Below are positions 5,457 through 12,185 of a stretch of DNA of 19,234 bases, piece by piece. The stretch spans positions 1-19,234 of the forward strand of contig CABSMS010000034.1 of assembly GCA_902478885.1 (NCBI GenBank), read 5' to 3'. This DNA is from an uncultured Collinsella sp. Lineage in GTDB: Bacteria > Actinomycetota > Coriobacteriia > Coriobacteriales > Coriobacteriaceae. Below the pieces are notes generated by a model. The model did no database searches and had not been told where the DNA came from. It was given only the letters and a program-made list of their open reading frames with translations. The first letter of the stretch is position 1; every line of letters begins with the position of its first letter. The position numbers and the translations under genes are program-made.

Positions 5457-7928
5457 TTACTCCACCGGCTTGAAGATGGTGGACTGACCGAAGACGCTGC
5501 GGATGAGGGCCTTGGCCTCGTCCTCGGTCTGCGGGATGCTCGGGGCTGCGCCCTGATGGCCGAAGGGGCTGCCAGCACCGGGATTGGATTCCCAGGGAGC
5601 GGCGGGGACGTCGTCGTTTGCAGAGGCTGCGGGTGCCACAGCAGCGGCCTTGGGCGCGGACGCCGCACCCGGCACGTCGAACGGGGGCAGATCGTCCCCG
5701 CCGGCATCGGCAGCAAAACCACCGACCATGGCATCGTCGTAGGGCACCTGCTCGGATTCCCATGGCGCAGCCTGCGCAGGCGGCTGAGCCATGGGGGCGG
5801 ACGCGCGCTCGGGCGCTCGGGGCGCGGGCTCGGTCGGGAGCTTGCCCGTGGCAGGAGCACCGGCAGGGTTGTCGGAGCGCAGCCAAGGGGCCTTGGCCAG
5901 GTCGGATGACTTGGGCGCAGGCGCGGCAGCGGACTTGGGCGCGGGGATCGGAGCAGCCGGTTTGGGCGCAGCGGGTTCAGGCGCCGACGGGGTCGGTGCC
6001 GCTACCGGCGCCGCTTTTGGCTGCGTCGCGCTGGCGCTCGAGGATGCAGGGGGCACCGAGGACACGGGTTGCGGGTCCGCAGATGCCGCAGCCCGTGCAG
6101 ATGGAGAATGCTCCTCATGTTGAGGAGCCGGCGTGCCACCCCCATCCAGGACATAGTCGACGGTGCGATGACCGAAGACCGCACTGACTGTCGGCAAAAA
6201 CACCGCCTGTGTATCAGCACGCCCGAGCATCTTGATAGCAAATGCCGTAGGGAACGAGACCGTGAGCTTAGAACCATCGTCTGCCGTAGCGCGAGCGTTC
6301 AACAGGAGAGCCGCATAAGAAGGTTGTTGGGCCTTGACGCGCTCGACGACCTCGCCCCATTTGCGCTGGAGCTCGCCAGCGTCCTCGACCGCGGGGGTCT
6401 CGGCAGCACCGGCGGCGGCAACCTGGGCGGCGTTGTTGGGCTTGGACACCGGCACGGTCGATGCAGCAGGCGCGGGAGCCGGAGCCACAACGGGTTGAGG
6501 TGCAGGCGTTACAGGTTTGGGCGCGGGAGCCGCGGACTTGGGCGCAGGCTGGGCAGCCGGAACAGCAGCGCCGCGGTCCCAAGGCATGCCGCCCTGATGC
6601 GCGGACGTAGCAGCGGGGGCGGCGGTCGCCGCAGGAGCAGCAGCTCGGGCACCCGAGATCAGCGTCGGTTGTTGTGTCGTCGCAGGCGCAGCCGCGACAG
6701 CCGCAGGCGCACTCGCTTGAGCAGCAGCCACGCTCGCCGGAACGGCGGCGTTGGCAACCATGGCCTCCAAGCGAGCCACGCGCTCGGCCAAAGCTTCAAT
6801 CGTTAAATCGGCTTCGGGACGCGTCAGGCGGGTGCAGGCGATCTCGAGCACCAGGCGCACGTCGCTCGCACCCCTCATCTCCAAGGCGGCATCGTCGAGC
6901 ACGGTCAGCACGCGAGCCAAACGATCGGCAGGATGCTCGCCAAAAGCAGCGGCCTCGGCAGCAAGCGCCTCGGCCTGTTCGGCCCCGCCCTCAAACAGCT
7001 CGGCACGGGCGCCGGCGACGCAGGCAACATACACGTCGCGCACATGTGCCACCAGGTCGCGCGTCAGCTCCAGCAGGTCATTGCCCTCCTCGACCTGCGC
7101 GCGAATAAGCCCATACAGCTCGGCGACATCGCGATCGGCAATGGCGCGCGCAAACTCGCCCAGGATCTGGTCCGAAACCTCGCCCAAAAGCGAGCGGGCA
7201 TCGTCCGCATGCACGGTGCCGTTGCCGAAGACGCTCAGCTGCTCCAGCGTGGAGAGCGCATCGCGCATGCCGCCCTTGGCATGGCGCGCCACGATGGCAA
7301 GCGCCTCGTCGTCGTAGTCGAAGCCCTCCTGCTCGCACACGTATGCCAGGCGGCGCTCGATATCCTCGTTACCGATGCGGTGGAAATCGAAGCGCTGGCA
7401 GCGCGAGAGGATTGTCTCCAGAATCTTTTGCGGGTCGGTGGTGCACAGCACAAAGATCACGTGCGCCGGCGGCTCCTCGAGCGTCTTGAGCAGCGCGTTA
7501 AACGCCGCCGTCGTAAGCATGTGGACCTCGTCGATGATATAGATCTTGTACTTGCCACGCACCGGGGCAAAGTTGACGGAGTTGATGATTTCCTCGCGCA
7601 CGTTGTCTACGCCGGTACGGCTTGCGGCATCGAGCTCGTAGACATCGGGGTGGTTGCCCTCGGCGATGAGCTCGCATTCCTCACAGGTGCCGTCGGGCAT
7701 GCAGCCGCTCGCACCCTCGGCGCGCGCCGCCTCGGCATTGCGACAGAGCAGCGCCTTGGCAAGAATACGCGCCATGGTGGTCTTGCCCGTGCCGCGCGGT
7801 CCGCAGAACAGGTACGCATGGGACAGGCGCCCCTCGGTGATGGCGTGCTCGAGCGTCGAGACGATATGCTGCTGGCCCACCACGGAGTCGAAGGTGAGCG
7901 GGCGATACTTTCGGTACAACGATTCCAT
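5457..7928 (-). CDS. dnaX: DNA polymerase III subunit gamma/tau
   Basis: The start at 7926-7928 gives the classic opening MESLYRKYRPLTFDSVVGQ and has GGGGGAG 5 bases upstream. The frame stays open further upstream only as antisense to the next gene. The product has 823 residues. The AAA+ clamp-loader ATPase shows Walker A GPRGTGKT (43-50), four zinc-ligand cysteines (62, 76, 82, 85), Walker B IIDEVH (131-136), sensor-1 CTTDP (162-166) and the SRC arginine finger (175-177). Domain III extends to about 370. Two Ala/Pro-rich, probably disordered linkers (about 395-515 and 600-795) surround a folded tau-specific domain (about 516-597), and a conserved-looking tail ends at 823. DnaX loads the sliding clamp and ties the replisome together. 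No A-rich slippery run was seen, so a short gamma form made by frameshift is not evident. Confidence 0.96.
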   Translation of the reverse strand: MESLYRKYRPLTFDSVVGQQHIVSTLEHAITEGRLSHAYLFCGPRGTGKTTMARILAKALLCRNAEAARAEGASGCMPDGTCEECELIAEGNHPDVYELDAASRTGVDNVREEIINSVNFAPVRGKYKIYIIDEVHMLTTAAFNALLKTLEEPPAHVIFVLCTTDPQKILETILSRCQRFDFHRIGNEDIERRLAYVCEQEGFDYDDEALAIVARHAKGGMRDALSTLEQLSVFGNGTVHADDARSLLGEVSDQILGEFARAIADRDVAELYGLIRAQVEEGNDLLELTRDLVAHVRDVYVACVAGARAELFEGGAEQAEALAAEAAAFGEHPADRLARVLTVLDDAALEMRGASDVRLVLEIACTRLTRPEADLTIEALAERVARLEAMVANAAVPASVAAAQASAPAAVAAAPATTQQPTLISGARAAAPAATAAPAATSAHQGGMPWDRGAAVPAAQPAPKSAAPAPKPVTPAPQPVVAPAPAPAASTVPVSKPNNAAQVAAAGAAETPAVEDAGELQRKWGEVVERVKAQQPSYAALLLNARATADDGSKLTVSFPTAFAIKMLGRADTQAVFLPTVSAVFGHRTVDYVLDGGGTPAPQHEEHSPSARAAASADPQPVSSVPPASSSASATQPKAAPVAAPTPSAPEPAAPKPAAPIPAPKSAAAPAPKSSDLAKAPWLRSDNPAGAPATGKLPTEPAPRAPERASAPMAQPPAQAAPWESEQVPYDDAMVGGFAADAGGDDLPPFDVPGAASAPKAAAVAPAASANDDVPAAPWESNPGAGSPFGHQGAAPSIPQTEDEAKALIRSVFGQSTIFKPVE

Positions 7929-8043
7929 GGGTGCTCCCCCGGGTATACTGAGTCTTGTTGCCGCGGCGGCCATGCGGTCGCACGGCATACTGCATCCATA
8001 ATAACCCGTACGGCGAGCCCGCCGCGATAGGAGTCCAAAGAGC
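7929..8043. promoter_or_regulatory. Divergent intergenic region between dnaX and the YcxB-like gene
   Basis: This 115-base stretch must hold the start signals of both divergent genes unless they are read from afar. An AT-rich island at 7997-8004 reads CATAAT on plus and TATTAT on minus, so it could serve as a -10 in either direction. TATACT at 7944-7949 is another -10-like match. None has a convincing -35, so only the region is annotated. Confidence 0.3.
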
Positions 8044-8760
8044 ATGGCAGACGCAGAGAGCAACCTCGTTCCCTCCGAAGCAGCCGACCAGGTCGAGGTC
8101 GCGCTCGAGGAGCAGGCCGCAGCCGACGACGGCATTCTGTACCTCAACGAGTACCAGTACGAAAACGACCTCGTCACCGACTTTGCGCGCCTGGTCGCCT
8201 CGCCCAGGCGTCGCGGCTCGCTGTATGTCGCCGCGGCAATTGCCGCGCTCATCGGCATCGGCATGCTGGTGGCCGGCGGCAACTGGATCAAGTTCGGCGT
8301 CGTCCTAATCGTATTCGGCGCCTTTTTGGCCTGGTGGAGCAAAAATCTGCACCATACGCTCGCACGCGACTTTATCGAAGCCGTCGAGGCAGACGAGTCC
8401 ATGGGCGGCCGCTACCGCCGCGTCGCCGCCAACGAGGACGGCCTGATGGTCTGGGGCAAGAGCGGCAAGTCGCAGTTCTTCCCATTTGAGAAGCTCGACC
8501 ACGTGCTCGACGGCGAGCGCATCTTTGTGGCCATGTTCGCCGACCAGGGCGTGACGATCCCTAAGGACACCTTTGTGCGTGGTGATGCCGAGCAGTTTGG
8601 CTCCTTCCTCAAGGCGCGCATCAACAAAAAGCTGCGCATCGAGACCAAACGCAAGAAGATGAAGGCCGAAAAGGCCGCTGCCGAAGCCAAACAGGGCGAC
8701 AAGCCCCAGGAGACCAAGGGCAAGCAGCGCAAGCAGAAGAAGAACAAGAAGAAGCGCTAA
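8044..8760 (+). CDS. YcxB-like two-helix membrane protein
   Basis: This is a 238-residue protein with an acidic N-terminal stretch (1-30), a YxYENDLVTDF motif (38-47), two adjacent membrane helices (about 59-78 and 81-98), and a conserved beta-type domain (about 105-192) containing ANEDGLMVWGKSGKSQFFPFEKL and a short FVAMFADQGVTIPKDTF stretch. It ends in a long, very basic Lys-rich tail (193-238). The order of N-terminal motif, helix pair and C-terminal domain matches the YcxB-like family as I know it. The family has no settled function. The basic tail may contact membrane lipids or nucleic acid, which is inference. Translation starts at an ATG with AGGAG 10 bases upstream. It is divergent from dnaX and is followed by a gap with its own promoter for the kinase operon, so it is probably a single-gene unit. 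No terminator is visible after it. Confidence 0.8.
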   Translation: MADAESNLVPSEAADQVEVALEEQAAADDGILYLNEYQYENDLVTDFARLVASPRRRGSLYVAAAIAALIGIGMLVAGGNWIKFGVVLIVFGAFLAWWSKNLHHTLARDFIEAVEADESMGGRYRRVAANEDGLMVWGKSGKSQFFPFEKLDHVLDGERIFVAMFADQGVTIPKDTFVRGDAEQFGSFLKARINKKLRIETKRKKMKAEKAAAEAKQGDKPQETKGKQRKQKKNKKKR

Positions 8761-8794
8761 GGTCAAGTCAGACAGGCCACCTCGCCCCGCTACC

Positions 8795-8822
8795 TTCACC
8801 ATGCGCCCGAGCGTGCTAAACT
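8795..8822 (+). promoter_or_regulatory. Candidate promoter of the kinase/cell-wall operon
   Basis: A -35-like TTCACC (8795-8800) is separated by 16 bases from TAAACT (8817-8822), which is preceded by TG plus one base (an extended -10). The predicted start near 8829 gives a leader of about 70 bases to the ATG at 8902. It is the best promoter match in the gap 8761-8901, by motif only. Confidence 0.45.
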
Positions 8823-8901
8823 AGCAGCATCTATGCCACCGCGAACGGCTTGACTCCGACCCGCCGCTCGCAAACGAACTTTAAACGCACGAGGGTTGGC
8901 C

Positions 8902-10755
8902 ATGCCGCTTTTCTCGCAACATACCGCCCGGTTCTCGCCGGACGTTCCCTTGGAGGGCACCAGCTCTCGCGAGCTGCTCAAGCGGTACCAGCCGCTCGAG
9001 ACGCTTGCGACCGGCGGTTTTGGCTCCATCGAGATCTGCCGCGACACGCACCTGCGCCGCCGCGTCGCCATTAAGCGCATCCCCCTTATCAACGGCGCCG
9101 GCATGCCCGCCAGCGACATCATGGATGTCCTGCGCGAGGCACACACCGCCGCCATGCTTCAACATCCCAATATCGTGCAGGTTATCGACTTTACGCACGA
9201 CACCGCCTATGCCTACCTGGTCATGGAGTATGTCGACGGCATGTCGCTGGCCGAGTTTTTGCATCGCGTGGACGGCCATTCGCTCACCTTTGACGAGGCC
9301 GCGGCAATTGCCGACGCGCTGGGCCAGGCGCTCACCTTCGCCCATAGCAACGGCGTGCTCCATCTGGATATTAAGCCCGCCAACGTGCTCATCGACCACT
9401 CGGGCAATGTAAAGCTCACCGACTTTGGCATGGCGCGGCTGTCGTCTGCCGGCGGCTTTGGCGGCTCGCGCGGCGGCACCATCGGCTACATGCCACCCGA
9501 GCAGCTCGACATCGAGACTGGCACGGTTGACGAGCGCGCCGATGTCTTTGCCCTCGCCTGTGTGATCTACGAGGGCCTGTGCGGCAGCGCTCCCTTTATG
9601 GCCGCCACGCCCGGCGACTCGCTCGACCGCATCATCGGCGGTGCCACCTACCCCAGCGAGCTCATCCCGCACTTTCCCCCGGGAGCCGAGGCTGCGCTCA
9701 TGAGTGCTCTCTCCCCCATGCCGCAAGACCGTCCCAACAGCATCGAGGCATTTTGCGACCAGCTGCTCGCCGGCTTGGGCAGCGTGCGCGAGGGCCGTCG
9801 CAGCCTGGAGCAGATGGTGGGCGAGCTGTCGGATGACGAGCGCGCGGCGGACGATATCGAATCGTTGCCCTATGAGGACGACACCATCGAGGTCGACCCC
9901 GCGCTTGGCTGGGCCGGCACGCGCTGGAGCCACGCGCGCGATTACACCATGCGCGCCATCTCGGCGCTAACGTGTGGTGCCTTTAGCTTTTTGATCATGC
10001 AGACGGCTGGCGTCGCGGCGCTTCCCGGACTTATTGCCGCGGCCATCGCGATTGGGGCGGCCGCCGGCCTGGCCCCGCAGATTGGCTCGGCTATCTCGGC
10101 CGTGGGCTTTTTGGTACTTATGGCCAACGCCACCATGCAGACGCAGGGCATCCTGTCGATGCTGCCCGTCGCGGTGCTCTTTGCCGCTGCCATGTCCGGT
10201 TGGTGGATCGCCTGGGGCCGCACCGAGGCCGCCGCGAGCGCCGCGCTCACCTGCGCGGTGGCACTTGGCTGTCTAACGGGCGACGCCCTCCTTGCCGCCG
10301 GGGTCGCCGCCGGCATCGCTGCCTTTTGGCTCGGCCCGGCAAGCGCCGCGGCCGCCACGGGGATGGGCGCACTTTTTGGCCGCCTGGCTACGGTTGCGCT
10401 TTCCGCCGGAGGCGTACTGGGGCTCGGCAATGTTGCCGCGGCACTGGGAGACATGCTCTTCTGGGCTGCCGTCGTGCTCGTCGCGGCGACAGCTGCACTG
10501 ACATCTCTGCTGCTCAACGCCCATGCCAAGCGTGCCGAGCAGGGCTCGAACCTGACTGCAATCGCTGCCATCGCCGGCTGCGGAATAGGCTCCGCGACGG
10601 CACTCTGTCTTGCACACCATATGGAAATTGCCAGCCTTGCGGCCGCGGTCGTCGTCAAGGCGGCGGTTGCGGGAACCCTATCCTCTATAATTGTTGGGAT
10701 ATGCCTATATTTGCTCGGATACCAAAGAACCTATACGGAGAGTGATCTTTCGTGA
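8902..10755 (+). CDS. Polytopic membrane Ser/Thr protein kinase (non-RD), first gene of the operon
   Basis: I chose the ATG at 8902 over an in-frame TTG at 8896 because GAGGG (8891-8895) lies 6 bases before the ATG and directly abuts the TTG. The product has 617 residues. The kinase domain (about 29-290) has a Gly-rich loop ATGGFGSIE (36-44), Lys58 in VAIK, the catalytic loop HLDIKPAN (154-161), DFG (174-176) and MPPEQ (197-201). The usual HRD Arg is Leu155, so this is a non-RD kinase, but the catalytic Asp156 and Asn161 remain. A charged linker (about 293-345) leads to a large membrane region (about 352-606) with roughly eight hydrophobic segments and no outer sensor domain. It heads an operon otherwise like the mycobacterial pknA/pknB locus and may stand in place of PknA, which is a single-pass protein. 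The stop overlaps the next start by 4 bases. Confidence 0.9.
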   Translation: MPLFSQHTARFSPDVPLEGTSSRELLKRYQPLETLATGGFGSIEICRDTHLRRRVAIKRIPLINGAGMPASDIMDVLREAHTAAMLQHPNIVQVIDFTHDTAYAYLVMEYVDGMSLAEFLHRVDGHSLTFDEAAAIADALGQALTFAHSNGVLHLDIKPANVLIDHSGNVKLTDFGMARLSSAGGFGGSRGGTIGYMPPEQLDIETGTVDERADVFALACVIYEGLCGSAPFMAATPGDSLDRIIGGATYPSELIPHFPPGAEAALMSALSPMPQDRPNSIEAFCDQLLAGLGSVREGRRSLEQMVGELSDDERAADDIESLPYEDDTIEVDPALGWAGTRWSHARDYTMRAISALTCGAFSFLIMQTAGVAALPGLIAAAIAIGAAAGLAPQIGSAISAVGFLVLMANATMQTQGILSMLPVAVLFAAAMSGWWIAWGRTEAAASAALTCAVALGCLTGDALLAAGVAAGIAAFWLGPASAAAATGMGALFGRLATVALSAGGVLGLGNVAAALGDMLFWAAVVLVAATAALTSLLLNAHAKRAEQGSNLTAIAAIAGCGIGSATALCLAHHMEIASLAAAVVVKAAVAGTLSSIIVGICLYLLGYQRTYTESDLS

Positions 10756-11762
10756 ACTTCCTGAACATCTTCGAGGACCACGTGGCCGGCATCTTCGGTG
10801 CCACCCGTGCCCCGTTCTCCTTTAAGAAGCTTGCCAAGCAGGCCGCTCGCGACATGGAGGATCAGACTCTGGTGATCAACGGCGTCAACACCGCGCCGGC
10901 ACTCTATACCATCCTGATTGCCGCCGACGACGATCCCATGCTCGCCCCGTTCTACCCCGAGCTTTCGCGCGAAGTTCGCGAGTTTGTGAAGGCACAGGCC
11001 GAAAAGCGCCGCTATGTGTTTGTCGGCGAGCCCCTCGTTCGCTTTATGATCGACCCCCAGCTGCGTGCCGGTAAGTTCTCGGTCTTTGCCGAGAACGTCG
11101 ACGCCCCCACGCTCGGTCGTCTGTACGAGGAAGAGCGCGCCTACCAGAATGGCCTGGGCCAGAACAACTCGGCCGCAAGCCGCGCTGCCAGCGCTCCCCG
11201 CGCCGGCAAGCAGCAATTCGCCGCTCCGCAGCAACAGCGTCCCGCCGCCATGCCCCAGCAGCCGGCGCCCCGTGCCGCCGCTCCCGACCCGCTCGCCGTG
11301 GCCGATCCCTTTGCGCCCAACGTCCCCGACCCCGCCGCCGCGCCCATCCCCGTGCCGCAGACCGTCTCTCGTGATGCCCTCGCCGGTATGGGCGGAGCCG
11401 CCGCGACCGGCGCCGCCGTGGGCCTTGGCGCCGCGGCCGGTATTGCCTCCAACATGGCGAGCACCCGCGCCCCGCAGCGCCCGCTCGCCCAGCTCGTCGA
11501 CGTCGTGAGCGGCGAGAGCCACAGCATCACTTCCGCGCAGGTGACCATCGGTCGCGAGCGCTCGGTTTCGGACATCGCCCTGCGCGACCCCAACGTGTCG
11601 CGCCGTCACGCCCAGCTCACCTTTACCGGTTCGGACTGGTCGATCGAGGACCTCAATTCCACCAACGGCACGCTCGTCAACAACCGCCGCATCACGCGCT
11701 GCCCGCTGCGCAACGGCGACCTGCTGACGTTTGGCCTGAGCACCTTTGAATTTAGGGGATAG
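10752..11762 (+). CDS. fhaA: FhaA-like protein: DUF3662 plus FHA domain
   Basis: The gene starts with GTG overlapping the kinase stop (GTGA), with GGAG 11 bases upstream. The 336-residue product has an N-terminal FhaA-type domain (about 1-125, DUF3662 family), a long Ala/Pro/Gln-rich linker (about 135-245) and a C-terminal FHA domain (about 246-335). The FHA domain carries IGRE (266-269), SRRH (283-286) and NSTNG (302-306), the residues that read phosphothreonine. Within the linker, residues 211-236 are almost only Gly, Ala and small hydrophobic residues. In mycobacteria FhaA binds phosphorylated partners of the cell-wall machinery, including the MviN/MurJ complex, at the membrane face. Gene order here (FhaA, FhaB, phosphatase, RodA/PbpA, PknB) supports orthology. 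Confidence in family is high; the exact partners are inferred. Confidence 0.9.
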   Translation: MNFLNIFEDHVAGIFGATRAPFSFKKLAKQAARDMEDQTLVINGVNTAPALYTILIAADDDPMLAPFYPELSREVREFVKAQAEKRRYVFVGEPLVRFMIDPQLRAGKFSVFAENVDAPTLGRLYEEERAYQNGLGQNNSAASRAASAPRAGKQQFAAPQQQRPAAMPQQPAPRAAAPDPLAVADPFAPNVPDPAAAPIPVPQTVSRDALAGMGGAAATGAAVGLGAAAGIASNMASTRAPQRPLAQLVDVVSGESHSITSAQVTIGRERSVSDIALRDPNVSRRHAQLTFTGSDWSIEDLNSTNGTLVNNRRITRCPLRNGDLLTFGLSTFEFRG

Positions 11763-11768
11763 TCGCTT

Positions 11769-12185
11769 ATGAACATCGATATCGTCCTTTTTGCAGGCCG
11801 CATCGTCCTGGTCGCCCTGCTCTACATCTTCCTGTTCGCCGTCATGAAAACCGGTGTGGGACTCGTACGCGGCCAGCGCCGCGACTCCGCTATCTGGACG
11901 ATCGATGTGGACAAGGGTCCGCGCGGCATCCGTGGCATCCATGTAGACATGCTCGGCCCCGTCATCGTGGGCCGCTCGCCGTCCTCGGACATCTGCATCA
12001 ACGAACCGTTTGTCTCGGCCTCGCACGCACGCTTTTCGCTGCAGGGCCCGGCACTCATCATCGAAGACCTCAACTCGCTGAACGGCACGCTTGTTAACGG
12101 CCGTCAGCTGGTGGAGCCCGCAACGCTGCGCGAGGGTGATGAGGTCCAGATTGGCGACGTGGTCATGAAGGTGAACCGTCGATGA
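11769..12185 (+). CDS. fhaB: FhaB/FipA-like membrane-anchored FHA protein
   Basis: This 138-residue protein has one N-terminal membrane segment (about 5-27), a basic stop-transfer stretch (KTGVGLVRGQRR) and a cytoplasmic FHA domain (about 55-137). The FHA signature residues are GRS (68-70), SASH (83-86, with the common Arg of SRxH replaced) and NSLNGT (102-107). The length and layout match mycobacterial FhaB (FipA), which is linked to cell division and is a phosphothreonine reader. The start follows fhaA by 6 bases with AGGGGA about 9 bases upstream, located in the end of fhaA. Its stop overlaps the phosphatase start (ATGA), pointing to tight coupling. Confidence 0.9.
   Translation: MNIDIVLFAGRIVLVALLYIFLFAVMKTGVGLVRGQRRDSAIWTIDVDKGPRGIRGIHVDMLGPVIVGRSPSSDICINEPFVSASHARFSLQGPALIIEDLNSLNGTLVNGRQLVEPATLREGDEVQIGDVVMKVNRR

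Noticed and set aside
6190..6205. T-run in dnaX as a programmed frameshift site for a gamma form
   Set aside because: The coding strand reads GTG TTT TTG, not a canonical slippery heptamer, and no stimulatory structure or early stop is evident.
7929..8402. N-terminal extension of dnaX by 158 codons
   Set aside because: It is antisense to the YcxB-like gene, and the family start MESLYRKYRP with a good ribosome-binding site is at 7928.
8881..9933. Minus-strand open frame of 350 codons
   Set aside because: It lies opposite the kinase gene; the composition is typical of a GC-rich shadow frame and no family is recognisable.
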